Notes: a model not told the origin generated them from the letters alone. Shown: positions 34,840 to 43,703, numbered from the stretch's first letter. The stretch is 64,000 nucleotides of DNA from Paenibacillus sp. MSJ-34 (GCF_018918005.1 NZ_JAHLPR010000035.1:16279-80278), one strand, 5' to 3'. Translations and numbers: made by a program.

Positions 34840-35205
34840 TTATTTTTCCTCGGATGACTTGGAGAGCGCCGGCCGATCTGCCCCGTATAGCGCATTCATA
34901 TGCTCCGCATGAGCCGCTCCCCAATCGTTCAATGCCTGCAACACCGTGCTTAAACCTTTGCCGTAATCCGAAATCGAATATTCTACTTTCGGAGGGATTT
35001 GTTTATAAACCTCGCGATGTACGATATCGTGATGCTCAAGTTCTCTTAATTGTTGGGTGAGCATCCTTTTGTTTATATTCGGTATTGCCTTTTGAAGCTC
35101 GTTGAATCTCATTGTACCGTTTGAAATAAGCTGAAGCAGAATGACAGGCTTCCATTTTCCAATTAGAATATCCAGTGCCGATTCAAATTTACAATATTCT
35201 TTCAT
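34840..35205 (-). CDS. HxlR-type winged-helix regulator
   Basis: This 121-residue protein starts MKEYCKFESALDILIGKWKP, the HxlR signature (C-x-x-x-x-x-L-x-x-(I/L)-x-G-K-W). It continues MRFNELQKAIPNINKRMLTQ, LRELEHHDIVHREVY and PPKVEYSISDYG. The Cys near the N-terminus serves as redox or electrophile sensor in related YodB/QorR-type proteins. AGGAGG precedes the ATG at 35205. It is divergent from the DoxX-like gene, which it probably represses. Confidence 0.92.
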   Translation of the reverse strand: MKEYCKFESALDILIGKWKPVILLQLISNGTMRFNELQKAIPNINKRMLTQQLRELEHHDIVHREVYKQIPPKVEYSISDYGKGLSTVLQALNDWGAAHAEHMNALYGADRPALSKSSEEK

Positions 35206-35350
35206 TGAGACCTCCTGCATCCCATTGCTCTGTTAGGTAACTTTTTGTTTACCAGGTTTAAATAAAGTGCCTACTTCCTTAAATCAAATGCTACAGACTA
35301 TTATACCTTTAGGGAATGTCGAAAAAACAGTCAGGAGGTTGGCACCGTTC

Positions 35351-35704
35351 ATGAATATCGCAATTTGGATCGTTCAAGGGCTTGTAGCACTAGGTTTTCT
35401 CTACTCAGGTTGGATGAAGGCGTTTCGGCATGAAAAAGCCAAGGAGTCTTGGGGATGGGTAAAAGATGTTTCAAAAGCGTTCGTCGTCTTTATCGGGTTA
35501 GCGGAATTGTTGGGGGCACTCGGAATCATTCTGCCCCAAGCGGTGAATATCGCGCCTGTGTTGACGCCAATTGCCGCAACCGGACTTGCCGCAGTCGTTC
35601 TATTCGGCGCCTTGTTCCATGTTAGACGTAAGGAATACCGGGAGATCGGCGTGAATCTTGTCTTCTTCGCGTTAACAGTATTCGTTGCGATCGGTCGTTT
35701 TTAA
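35351..35704 (+). CDS. DoxX-like membrane protein
   Basis: This 117-residue protein with four membrane helices starts MNIAIWIVQGLVALGFLYSG, followed by AFVVFIGLAELLGALGIILP. The DoxX family pattern (helix 1 with F-x-x-(S/A)-G-x-x-K, helix 2 with G-x-x-E-x-x-G) is present. AGGAGG lies 10 bases before the ATG; the longer frame from 35267 has no such site. DoxX-like proteins are linked to thiol or quinone stress responses, which fits control by the divergent HxlR regulator. Confidence 0.88.
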   Translation: MNIAIWIVQGLVALGFLYSGWMKAFRHEKAKESWGWVKDVSKAFVVFIGLAELLGALGIILPQAVNIAPVLTPIAATGLAAVVLFGALFHVRRKEYREIGVNLVFFALTVFVAIGRF

Positions 35705-35747
35705 GCCGGCATTATATCTACGTTATGTTAGGATTATCTAGCCGCTT

Positions 35748-35953
35748 TACCGGCAAGAGGAGCATTTCGCCCACATGGGACTGGCGATCTCGCGTCAAAC
35801 ATTGGCGAACTGGATGATGTACGAAACGAACACGTTTGCTGTCGCCGATAACCGATCGCACGCGCTGAATAGCTGTTGAATCATGACTTCCTGTATGCTG
35901 GCGAGACGATGCTGCAGGTGCTGCGCGAGCCGGGGAAGTCTTCCGAAACATAG
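35748..35953 (+). pseudogene. IS66-family transposase remnants
   Basis: Two short pieces of an IS66 TnpC-type transposase occur in different frames. The first reads YRQEEHFAHMGLAISRQTLA followed by NWM (35748-35879). The second reads DFLYAGETMLQVLREPGK and stops at 35951-35953. In intact IS66 transposases the (L/I)SRQTLANW and (A)DET-x-QVLxEPGR segments are about 50-60 residues apart, so the intervening part is deleted and the gene is dead. It marks past insertion next to the doxX gene. Confidence 0.75.
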
Positions 35954-36118
35954 TTGGCGACCTGCTCGAGCAGGTGACGCAACTTGAGGATCTGAAATAT
36001 CTGGGGGCGCTGGAGGTTCTTGTCATAGTCGCCTTCCATTCCACAGACCTGCCGCGTGTTCAAATCATAGTCGAAGTTTATTTTAGCTCTCATCTTGAAT
36101 TCAAGATGGGGGCACTTT

Positions 36119-36365
36119 GACGCTTGCGCGATAATAAGTGGATAAGGAGTAGAAAAGAAGTGATATAAGAAAGGGAATGGAGCGGAAGTGGAACGGAAAA
36201 GGGGCCGAAACAGAACCGAAGATGAAGCGAAGTTGAAGTTAGTGTAAAAAAATGGGTGATGAAAGTAGCGGAAGTGGAGAGGGGAAATGGCGATTAGGGT
36301 GTGAAGATGAAGCAATGAAGCCAAAGTGGAGCGAGAATGGAAGCGAGGAGGAGAAGGAATGATAT
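36119..36365. other. Strongly purine-biased intergenic stretch with 86-bp degenerate tandem repeat
   Basis: For about 240 bases the plus strand is almost all A and G. AGCGGAAGTGGA occurs at 36181 and 36267, and GATGAAGC at 36221 and 36306, giving an 86-bp degenerate tandem pair. The open frames on the minus strand are low-complexity and not gene-like. Confidence 0.6.
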
Positions 36366-36440
36366 AGAAATATAGGTGCTTGCCGAAACAAACGACTTGC
36401 ATGCCGAATCGAACAGGGCCGAATTATGCGATTGCGGTGG

Positions 36441-36629
36441 CTTATGTTGTACTTTGTACAACATAAGCTGCTCTTTTCGAACGGATCGGCGATCATGTTG
36501 CACAAAATACAGCATAATAAGCTTCGTTTAGGGAAAATGGCGGAAAATTCGTGGTTATGCTGCACTTTATACAACATAGAGGGCGGATCCGGCGCCGTTC
36601 GCTCTAGTATGTTGTATTCCGTACAACAT
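36441..36629. repeat. Four-palindrome array C (TTGTA-N5-TACAA)
   Basis: Four palindromes with 5-base cores start (inner 15-mer) at 36447, 36498, 36560 and 36612, pitch 51, 62, 52. The first is perfect with 11-bp arms (CTTATGTTGTA and its complement). The others have 8-9-bp arms with one or two mismatches. Geometry equals arrays A and B, but the arm sequence is TTGTA instead of TTGGA. Confidence 0.8.
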
Positions 36630-36659
36630 GCCTCGTTCGGCACTGGCTGGCATTAGCGT

Positions 36660-36894
36660 GCGGCCAACGTGCAAGACGGCAGAGCGACAGCGGCCGCCCC
36701 AGCGCGCACCCGCCTGCGGGACCGTCCAAGCGGTGGCGCCGCCAGCCCTAGCGCTCGCCCGCCTGCGGGGCCGTCCAAGCGGTGGCGCCTGCCGCCCTAG
36801 GGCTCGCCCGCCTGCGGGGCCGTCCAAGCGGTGGCGCCTGCCGCCCTAGGGCTCGCCCGCCTGCGGGGCCAGCCAAGCGTCACCGCCGCCAGCC
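36660..36894. repeat. 49-bp GC-rich tandem repeats abutting the kinase stop codon
   Basis: The 12-mer CCCGCCTGCGGG recurs at 36709, 36758, 36807 and 36856, exactly every 49 bp. The units share GTCCAAGCGGTGGCGCC and CCCTAGGGCTCG. The last unit runs into the 3' end of the minus-strand kinase gene, whose final codons (GCGGCCGCGCGCTAG) resemble part of the unit. The repeats may have spread from the gene end. Confidence 0.8.
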
Positions 36895-37848
36895 CTAGCG
36901 CGCGGCCGCTTGCAAGGCCAGCAAGGCGGCGCCGTGCGCGGGTTTGCGCTCGGAGATCGCGACGTCGGTGCGGCGGTCGAGCCGGCGCTGCTCGTTCCAT
37001 TCGTTCAAGCAGCGCCGATATGTGTCGCGGAACAGTTCGGAATGCTTGAAAATCGAACCCGTCGCCGCGACCGGAGCGTCTGCGAAGTACGGATGCTTGC
37101 CGCGCAAAGCGTTGGTTAACGCCGCCAATTCCCGGGCCGCCTTCTCGACGATTTGCCGGGCGGCGGCGTCCTGCATCGTCTCTGCCGCTCGAATGCATAG
37201 ATGGGCGTATTCGGCGATATTCGCTTTTTGAATATGCGGTTGGTAAATATAGGTGCGCAGTTGTTCCGGACTGGAGAATCCGTGCTTCTCGAGCACGAGT
37301 CCGGTTAACGCCGTCTCGGGGCATACGCCGTCATAGCTTCGCATCACCGCCTGCAGCACGGAAAGGCCGATATCGTAACCGCTCCCCTGGTCCCCGAGAA
37401 TATGACCCCAGCCGCCCGTGCGGTAGCGCATGCCGTCCGGTGCAACGCCGAAGACGATCGCGCCGGTTCCGCTGATGGCAATAATTCCCCGAGCATGGCC
37501 CAAAGCGGCCATTAACGCGATTTCCGCATCGTTATGAATCAGGATGTCGCAGGAGCATCCATGCCGATCGCCGTATTCGCGCAAGCTTGCCGCTATCTTC
37601 TCCCGTTCTTCCGCGCGGTCGACGCCGGAAAGGCCGAGACTTACCGCCAAACAGTCGGCCGCGGCCATGCCTGCGTCGTTGAAGCAGCAATCTAGCAGAC
37701 GATATAAATTGTCTCTGGCAACGTCATAAGAAACCGCGTTCGGATTCGTGGCGCCGACTTCGAAGCTGCCGGCGATTTCTCCGGACAAATTCATGATGAC
37801 GGCTTCCGTTTTCGTCCCTCCGCCGTCGATTCCGATCACATACCGCAT
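36895..37848 (-). CDS. murK: BadF/BcrA-type N-acetylglucosamine/N-acetylmuramic acid kinase (MurK-like)
   Basis: This 317-residue kinase of the ASKHA fold has phosphate 1 motif MRYVIGIDGGGTKTEAVI, phosphate 2 IIAISGTGAIVFG and connecting motif GGWGHILGDQGSGYDIG. This is the BadF/BadG/BcrA family that includes eukaryotic NAGK and Clostridium MurK, which phosphorylates GlcNAc and MurNAc on C1. The divergent neighbours encode NamZ and an AmiE-like enzyme, so a role as sugar kinase in muropeptide salvage is likely; the symbol rests on that context. GGGGGGAAA precedes the ATG. The C-terminus ends within GC-rich repeats. Confidence 0.8.
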   Translation of the reverse strand: MRYVIGIDGGGTKTEAVIMNLSGEIAGSFEVGATNPNAVSYDVARDNLYRLLDCCFNDAGMAAADCLAVSLGLSGVDRAEEREKIAASLREYGDRHGCSCDILIHNDAEIALMAALGHARGIIAISGTGAIVFGVAPDGMRYRTGGWGHILGDQGSGYDIGLSVLQAVMRSYDGVCPETALTGLVLEKHGFSSPEQLRTYIYQPHIQKANIAEYAHLCIRAAETMQDAAARQIVEKAARELAALTNALRGKHPYFADAPVAATGSIFKHSELFRDTYRRCLNEWNEQRRLDRRTDVAISERKPAHGAALLALQAAAR

Positions 37849-37942
37849 TGATTTCCCCCCGTAAACGCAATGTGTTGACTTGAGTATACGCGAAACTCCG
37901 CCAAGATGTAAAATGAAAATTTTATATATTCAATAAATCTAT

Positions 37943-38056
37943 GAAATAAAATTTCGTGTAATAATAGCCTGTTCCCGCTAATATAAGTAATTGTAAAATA
38001 AATATTTATAATTAAATAAAATTTCAAAACAAAATTAATTATTGAAATATTATTTT
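37943..38056. promoter_or_regulatory. Three GAAAT-N3-ATTTC sites in the divergent promoter region
   Basis: GAAAT-aaa-ATTTC occurs perfectly at 37943-37955. One-mismatch copies are at 38013-38025 and 38044-38056. The 277-base region between the kinase gene and namZ is very AT-rich and must hold both promoters. RpiR/MurR-type regulators bind such short palindromes, and one is encoded in this locus. Confidence 0.5.
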
Positions 38057-38125
38057 ATAGCGATTATAATCTTGGTGAAAGCGCAAACAAATAGCTTGAC
38101 TACTACGATTTTGGAGGGGATCGCC

Positions 38126-39304
38126 GTGACAAGGACCGTTCTGACCGGGGCGGATCAGTGGCAAGATATCGGGGAACAACTGCTTGCAGGCAAGCGGTTC
38201 GGGCTGTTGACCAGTCCGACGGGTTTCAATTCCCGGTTCGAGTCGACGATCGACGTTTGTTCCCATTTGAAGCAAGCCGAATTTGCCGCGATGTTCGCTT
38301 GCGAGCACGGCATCCGCGGCGAGAGGCAGGCCGGTTTGTTGTTCGAGGACGAAATTGATCCGCAGACCGGAATCAAGGTGTACAGCCTGTACGGCAAACA
38401 TCGCAAACCGACGGAGGAGATGCTTGCGGATATCGACGCCATCGTATTCGATATACAGGACTTGGGCGTCCGCTTCTATACATATCTCTCGACGTTGGTC
38501 TATACGATGGAGGCCTGCGCGCAATACGGCAAAAGCTTCATTGTGCTTGACCGTCCCAATCCGCTCGGCGGCAACCGCATCGAAGGAGGATTGTTGGAGG
38601 ACGGATACCGTTCCATGGTAGGCGCATGGCGTATTCCGGCGAGCACGGGGCTGACGATTGGCGAATTCGCGCGGCTTGTGAACGGTCAATCCGATACTCC
38701 TTGCGACTTGCACATCGTGCCGCTGCAAAACTGGAACCGGGATATGGAATATCCCGATACGGGGCTTCCGTGGCTGATGCCGTCCCCCAACATTCCGACA
38801 ATGGAGACGGTTCGGGTCTATACGGGCAACTGCCTGTTCGAAGGCACGAATTTGTCGGAAGGGCGCGGAACGACGAAGCCGTTCGAGATGATCGGCGCGC
38901 CATGGCTGGACAGCGTGCAGCTATGCCGCACGATGAACGGGCTCGAGTTGCCGGGCGTACGTTTCCACCCGGTTACGTTCACCCCGATGTTCTCGAAACA
39001 TCAGGGAGACCTGTGCAACGGAGTGATGACGTTCGTTACCGATCCCGGAACGTATGAATCCGCCGTTACCGCGCTGCACTTATTGCATCATACGATCAAT
39101 TTGCATGGAGATCGTTTCGAATGGCTTGCGCCGAACCAACCGGCGGATCGCTCGGCCGCGCGATACTTCATCGATTTATTGTCAGGCAGCGATGCGGTCC
39201 GCACGACAGTGCATACCGCAGCAGGACTTGCGCAAATCGTCGAAAGCTGGAAGCGGGATTGCGCCGGGTGGAGCGAGCTGCGCAAACCGTTCCTTATCTA
39301 TTAA
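38126..39304 (+). CDS. namZ: Exo-beta-N-acetylmuramidase, DUF1343 family, without signal peptide
   Basis: This 392-residue protein, from a GTG start (GGAGGGGA 5 bases upstream), has the DUF1343/NamZ landmarks LTSPTGFNSRFESTIDV, ACEHGIRGERQAG (the conserved Glu-His), VFDIQDLGVRFYTYLSTL, VLDRPNPLGG and EGTNLSEGRGTTKPFEMIGA. NamZ removes non-reducing terminal MurNAc from peptidoglycan fragments. Bacillus NamZ is secreted, but this protein begins directly with MTRTVLTGADQWQDIGEQLL and has no signal peptide, so it should act in the cytoplasm on imported fragments. The longer frame from 38042 adds no convincing export signal. It is followed 16 bases later by the serine hydrolase. Confidence 0.9.
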   Translation: MTRTVLTGADQWQDIGEQLLAGKRFGLLTSPTGFNSRFESTIDVCSHLKQAEFAAMFACEHGIRGERQAGLLFEDEIDPQTGIKVYSLYGKHRKPTEEMLADIDAIVFDIQDLGVRFYTYLSTLVYTMEACAQYGKSFIVLDRPNPLGGNRIEGGLLEDGYRSMVGAWRIPASTGLTIGEFARLVNGQSDTPCDLHIVPLQNWNRDMEYPDTGLPWLMPSPNIPTMETVRVYTGNCLFEGTNLSEGRGTTKPFEMIGAPWLDSVQLCRTMNGLELPGVRFHPVTFTPMFSKHQGDLCNGVMTFVTDPGTYESAVTALHLLHHTINLHGDRFEWLAPNQPADRSAARYFIDLLSGSDAVRTTVHTAAGLAQIVESWKRDCAGWSELRKPFLIY

Positions 39305-39320
39305 GGAAGGATCGAATGCT

Positions 39321-40436
39321 ATGACGAATCCGCCATACGAAGCAAACGGGACGAAAGCGACGAACTCTGGCAAGCTGCGGGAAGCATGGAACGTCCTCAA
39401 GCTGGCGATCGAATCCGGCCACATTCCCGGCGCGACCGCAGCGGTATCCTGCCGCGGCGGCCGGGTCGAATTCGCGGCCGGATATGCCCGGACGGGAGCC
39501 GGGGCGGTGCCCGCACAGCATCATACGTTGTACGATTGCGCCTCATTAACGAAAGTCGTCGTGACGCTGCCGCTTATTCTCATTGCGATCGAGCGGGGGA
39601 TGGCCCGCCTGGAGCAACCTGCGGCGGATTATATCCCCGAGTTGGCGGCGCACGGCAAAGGGCGAATTACGATCCGGCAACTGCTCACCCATACGTCCGG
39701 ACTGCCAGCGCACCGCGATCTCCATTCGCTCGGCCTTTCACGGGACGAAACGATCGCTTATATTTGCGGTTTGCCGCCGGACGAAGAGCCTGACCGCTCA
39801 ATGATTTACAGCGATCTCGGCTTCATTCTGCTCGGGGAAATCGCGTCCCGCCTATTCGACTTGCCGCTGCGGGAAGCGGCAAGTCGGTATATATTCGAAC
39901 CGCTCGGCATGAAGGACAGTTGCTACTGCCCTGCGGCGGAGCGATGGGGAGACGTTGCCGCAACCGAATTCGACGAGCGGGCTGGCGCGTACCGTCAAGG
40001 GGTTGTGCACGACGACAATGCCGCGGCGCTCGGCGGCGTCAGCGGGCACGCCGGGCTGTTCTCCACGGCGTTCGATCTGAGCCGCTATGCCGACATGTGG
40101 CTGAACGGCGGAGTAGGCGAAGGCGGGCGCCTTCTCTCGGGCGAAACCGTGAAGCTGGCAACCGCATCGTGGACGCAAGCGATCGAGGGCGCCAACCGCG
40201 GGCTCGGATGGGTGCTCAAAGGCGACCGGTGGGACGCCTCTGGCGGTTCGATGTCGGATAGCTGCTACGGGCATACCGGATTTACGGGAACGAGCCTATG
40301 GATCGATCCCGCCAAGCGGTTTACCGCCGTATTGTTAACGAACCGCGTTCATTTCGGCAGGCATGTCTCCATTGCCGAGCTTCGCCAAAATTTCCACGAC
40401 GCGGCGGCCTCCATCGCAGCCGCGATGGAAGCGTAA
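39321..40436 (+). CDS. AmiE-like serine hydrolase (class C beta-lactamase fold), putative muramyl-peptide amidase
   Basis: This 371-residue protein starts MTNPPYEANGTKATNSGKLR, with AAGGA upstream. It shows the S-x-x-K motif in CASLTKVVV, the YxN-equivalent YSDLGFILLGE (Asp in place of Asn), and YGHTGFTG as the third box. In Bacillus subtilis, AmiE of this fold sits next to namZ and cleaves the lactyl-amide bond between MurNAc and L-Ala. The adjacent namZ supports the same role here. No signal peptide is present, which again suggests cytoplasmic action. Other beta-lactamase-fold esterases remain possible. Confidence 0.8.
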   Translation: MTNPPYEANGTKATNSGKLREAWNVLKLAIESGHIPGATAAVSCRGGRVEFAAGYARTGAGAVPAQHHTLYDCASLTKVVVTLPLILIAIERGMARLEQPAADYIPELAAHGKGRITIRQLLTHTSGLPAHRDLHSLGLSRDETIAYICGLPPDEEPDRSMIYSDLGFILLGEIASRLFDLPLREAASRYIFEPLGMKDSCYCPAAERWGDVAATEFDERAGAYRQGVVHDDNAAALGGVSGHAGLFSTAFDLSRYADMWLNGGVGEGGRLLSGETVKLATASWTQAIEGANRGLGWVLKGDRWDASGGSMSDSCYGHTGFTGTSLWIDPAKRFTAVLLTNRVHFGRHVSIAELRQNFHDAAASIAAAMEA

Positions 40437-40454
40437 CTACGAGGAGGAATCATC

Positions 40455-41408
40455 ATGCAGGCAATAAGCTTTAGAACGTATCAACCGGGCGACGAGCCGG
40501 CGATTGTCGCCTTATGGAACCGGCGTTTGACGAAAGATTTGATGACGCGCCGAAGATTCCGCAACCTTGTTCTGCTCGATCCGAACTTCGATCCGCAAGG
40601 GCTGCGGCTTGCATTTGAGGGAGAGGAACTGGTCGGCTGCCTTTATGCCGTCCGCCGATTGCTGCCGATGGTCGGCACGGAGCTCGAGCCGGCTCACGGG
40701 TGGATCCCGTTCTTTTTCACGGCGAAACATCGCGAAAGACAGGGGATTGCCGGCAGGCTGCTGCAGGAGGCTATTGAATTTTTACGGGAATGCGGCCGAA
40801 CCAAAGTATTCTTCTCCTCTTACGCTCCCAATTACGTCGTTCCCGGGATCGATGCCGAGCATTATCCCGAAGGCAAGCTTTTTTTGGAAAAGAACGGATT
40901 TGCCCGGCAATATTCCGCCGTCGCCATGGATATGTCGCTCGTGGATTTCGAAATTCCGGACGAAGCGGCGGAACTGAAGCGAACTCGCATAGCGGAAGGC
41001 TATACGTTCCGGCAGGCGGAGGACCGCGACCTGTACGAATTGATCCGGTTCGCCTCGGACGTCTTTAATCCGGATTGGGGGAGAGCGATTCGCGAAGGCA
41101 TTTTGCAAGGTTTGCCGTTGGAACAAATTTTGATCGCAAGGCGGCAACAAACGCTTGTCGGCTTCTGTATGCATGGGGGATACGAATTGGTCCGCGAACG
41201 ATTCGGGCCGTTCGGCGTCGATCCGCAAGAACAAGGCAAAGGACTCGGCAAAATTCTGCTGTACGACTGTTTGGCGAATATGCGGGCGCAAGCTTTGCAC
41301 GGCGCCTGGTTTCTATGGACCGGCGAAGAAAGCGCCGCCGGCCGCCTTTACAAGAAGGTCGGCTTTCGTACGACCCGTCGCTTCGATATTGTATGGAAGC
41401 CGATTTGA
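40455..41408 (+). CDS. Tandem GNAT-fold N-acetyltransferase
   Basis: This 317-residue protein has two GNAT domains. Residues 1-160 contain AKHRERQGIAGRLLQEAIEF, and residues 175-317 contain PFGVDPQEQGKGLGKILLYD; each carries the (Q/R)-x-x-G-x-(G/A) acetyl-CoA loop. Tandem GNAT proteins act on small molecules or peptides. In this locus the substrate could be an amino sugar or a muropeptide-derived amino acid; nothing in the sequence shows which. It starts 18 bases after the AmiE-like gene with GGAGGA, and belongs to the same operon. Confidence 0.8.
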   Translation: MQAISFRTYQPGDEPAIVALWNRRLTKDLMTRRRFRNLVLLDPNFDPQGLRLAFEGEELVGCLYAVRRLLPMVGTELEPAHGWIPFFFTAKHRERQGIAGRLLQEAIEFLRECGRTKVFFSSYAPNYVVPGIDAEHYPEGKLFLEKNGFARQYSAVAMDMSLVDFEIPDEAAELKRTRIAEGYTFRQAEDRDLYELIRFASDVFNPDWGRAIREGILQGLPLEQILIARRQQTLVGFCMHGGYELVRERFGPFGVDPQEQGKGLGKILLYDCLANMRAQALHGAWFLWTGEESAAGRLYKKVGFRTTRRFDIVWKPI

Positions 41409-41454
41409 TCGTCTCGTTTTCATTTTCCTAATCGAGGAACGGAGGAATGCCTCA

Positions 41455-42750
41455 ATGAAAAAGACGTTTATCGCTGTGCTGGCGCTTATACTGATGATCG
41501 CCACGGCCGCTTGCGGCGGCAACAAGGAGACGGGGGCCAAGAAGGGCAAAGTTACGCTTGCGCTGCTCTCGCATTATGCCGGATCGAACGAGGAGAAACT
41601 GAAGCCTTATATCGACGAATGGAATAAGGCCAACCCCGATATTCAAGTAAAGCTGACTCCGGTGGAATTCGAACAATTGCTGCCGACGATCATGTCCAAG
41701 CAAACGGCCGGACAAGTGGCGGACATCGTTCACGTCTACGCGCTGTGGGGAGGGCAATTGATCAAAAATAAAGTGCTCGCCGACGCGCCCGACGATGTCG
41801 TCGCGGATGTCAAGGCGAATTATCCGGACGCCGCCGTCCGCGGCGCTTCCTTGAACGGCAAAGTGTTCGGCTATCCGACGGAAGTGCAGACATACGGTTT
41901 ATTTTACAACAAGAAGCTGTTGAAAGAAGCCGGATTCGATAATCCGCCTGCAACATGGGATGAGCTTCTGGCTATGGCGGAGAAGATCAACCGGAAGGAC
42001 GGATCCGGCAAAACGCTGGTTCAAGGATTCGGCTTCCAACGGAGTTACGCGGGAATTGTCGATCAACCGTTTATGGCCCTTATGGCGACGGCGGGCGGAA
42101 CGCTGCTCTCCGAAGATTTGACAACGGCGCAGGCGAACTCGGATGCTGCAAAAAAAACGCTGGAATTATACTCCAAAATATACGGCAATAACGGCATATC
42201 CGATATCGGCATCAATCCGACGAAGGCGTTCGGAACCGAGCAAGTGGCGATGACCGTAGGCGCGGGCTGGTGGGCCGGATCGTTAAAGACGCTAATGAAG
42301 GACAGCTTCGCCAATGTGGGCGCGGCGCCGCTTCCTTCGCCCGACGGTGCGACGCAAGGCTCTCTTGCCTACACGTGGGCGTGGGGCGTCAATAGCAAGT
42401 CGAAACATCCGGAGGAAGCTTGGAAATTTCTGAAATGGTTCAATACGGAAGCGTTTAAGGACGGCATGACGGCGGAAGGAAACTTTTTGCTCGACGCCTT
42501 CAACTCGATCTCCACGCGCAAAAGCGATTTGGAATCGGCTCCGATTCAGGAAAAGCTGAAAACCGATCCGATCATGAAGGTGTTTACCGATGCGCTCGAC
42601 TATGCGGTGCATGAGCAAAATCCGCCGACAGGCTCGGAGATCCAGAACATTTTGTATCGGGAAATCGAGAATATGTGGGCAGGCAAAGTATTGCACGAAG
42701 AAGCAGCGGAAAATGCCAACCGAGACATTCAAGCGAAGTTAGGCGAATGA
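41455..42750 (+). CDS. Sugar-binding lipoprotein of the muropeptide-locus ABC importer
   Basis: This 431-residue protein has signal MKKTFIAVLALILMIATA and lipobox (A-A-C-G), so it is membrane-anchored outside the cell. The SBP family 1 pattern includes IVHVYALWGGQLIKNKVLAD, VFGYPTEVQTYGLFYNKKLL and GAGWWAGSLKT. GGAGG precedes the ATG; the long frame from 41155 is a read-through of the upstream region. It is predicted to capture MurNAc-containing sugars or disaccharides, because the flanking genes are namZ, the AmiE-like gene and a MurR-like regulator; the ligand is inference. Confidence 0.92.
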   Translation: MKKTFIAVLALILMIATAACGGNKETGAKKGKVTLALLSHYAGSNEEKLKPYIDEWNKANPDIQVKLTPVEFEQLLPTIMSKQTAGQVADIVHVYALWGGQLIKNKVLADAPDDVVADVKANYPDAAVRGASLNGKVFGYPTEVQTYGLFYNKKLLKEAGFDNPPATWDELLAMAEKINRKDGSGKTLVQGFGFQRSYAGIVDQPFMALMATAGGTLLSEDLTTAQANSDAAKKTLELYSKIYGNNGISDIGINPTKAFGTEQVAMTVGAGWWAGSLKTLMKDSFANVGAAPLPSPDGATQGSLAYTWAWGVNSKSKHPEEAWKFLKWFNTEAFKDGMTAEGNFLLDAFNSISTRKSDLESAPIQEKLKTDPIMKVFTDALDYAVHEQNPPTGSEIQNILYREIENMWAGKVLHEEAAENANRDIQAKLGE

Positions 42751-42806
42751 CATATGCGGCCGGGCGACGGCGATCAACCGTCCGGCCGCGGGGAGGGGGG
42801 TACGGC

Positions 42807-43703
42807 ATGGCAAGCAAAAGGCGAAATAAGGAAGGCGTTGTCGGATATGCGTTTTTGTCTCCCATCCTCGTTTTTTACGCGATCTTTTTGCTGCTGCCGC
42901 TGGCATTTTCATTGTACTTGAGCTTCAACAAGTGGGGCGGCTTCGATTTGGCGGAAATGAAGTGGGTCGGTTTGCACAACTACAAGGATATTTTGACAGG
43001 CGATTCGACTTTTTTGCACCCGATTTTAACGAATACGTTTTTGTTTGCATTCGGCACGGTGGCCATTTCGTTTTTTTGCGCATTATTCGTTTCTTATACC
43101 ATTACGAGGCTGCGCTTCGAAGGCTTTTGGCGCACCCTGTATTTTTTGCCCACGGTGACGACGGTCGTTGCGATCGGGAACATTTGGCTGTATATGTACA
43201 ATCCTACGAACGGCCTCATTAACGAAATTTTATCCTGGTTCGGCATTGCGACAGTCAATTTCCTCGACAATCCCGACATTGCGCTCGGTTCGATTATCGT
43301 CGTGGGCGGCTGGCTCGGCATCGGCAGCTCCATGCTGATTCTGACCGCCGGACTGAAGGGGATACCCGACGATTTCTACGAAGCGGCCACATTGGAAGGA
43401 GCGGGAGTCTGGCCGATCTTTCGCCGCATTACGCTGCCGCTGCTTAAGCCTTCCATCTTGTTCGTTCTGATTACGTCGTTTATCGGCGGATTGCAATCCT
43501 ATACGCTAACGATGGTGATGACGAAGAACGGAGGGCCCGGCAATGCGACGAATGTAGGCGGCCTCGAAATGTATTTGCAAGCCTTCTCCTTCGGCAATTG
43601 GGGAACGGCCAGCGCGATGGCGTTCGTCCTGTTCGTCTGCATATTTGCGATTACGGTGGTTCAGCTAGCGTTTTTCAAACAGGGGGGAGTGGAGAGCTAC
43701 TGA
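42807..43703 (+). CDS. Sugar ABC transporter permease (MalF type) of the muropeptide locus
   Basis: This 298-residue protein starts MASKRRNKEGVVGYAFLSPI with GGAGGGGGG upstream. It has six membrane helices and the coupling loop YEAATLEGAGVWPIFRRITL followed by PLLKP. It ends TGATG with the next permease gene. As in the other loci, no ATPase gene is present, so a shared MsmX-like ATPase encoded elsewhere must energise it. Confidence 0.92.
   Translation: MASKRRNKEGVVGYAFLSPILVFYAIFLLLPLAFSLYLSFNKWGGFDLAEMKWVGLHNYKDILTGDSTFLHPILTNTFLFAFGTVAISFFCALFVSYTITRLRFEGFWRTLYFLPTVTTVVAIGNIWLYMYNPTNGLINEILSWFGIATVNFLDNPDIALGSIIVVGGWLGIGSSMLILTAGLKGIPDDFYEAATLEGAGVWPIFRRITLPLLKPSILFVLITSFIGGLQSYTLTMVMTKNGGPGNATNVGGLEMYLQAFSFGNWGTASAMAFVLFVCIFAITVVQLAFFKQGGVESY

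Noticed and set aside
35881..36402. Minus-strand frame including MRAKINFDYDLNTRQVCG
   Set aside because: The inner part looks somewhat protein-like and may be a transposase scrap, but the rest is the low-complexity polypurine tract and there is no start signal.
36567..37324. Open frames with Arg/Gly/Ala-rich repeats on both strands
   Set aside because: They are products of the 49-bp GC-rich repeats and of the shadow frames of the kinase gene.
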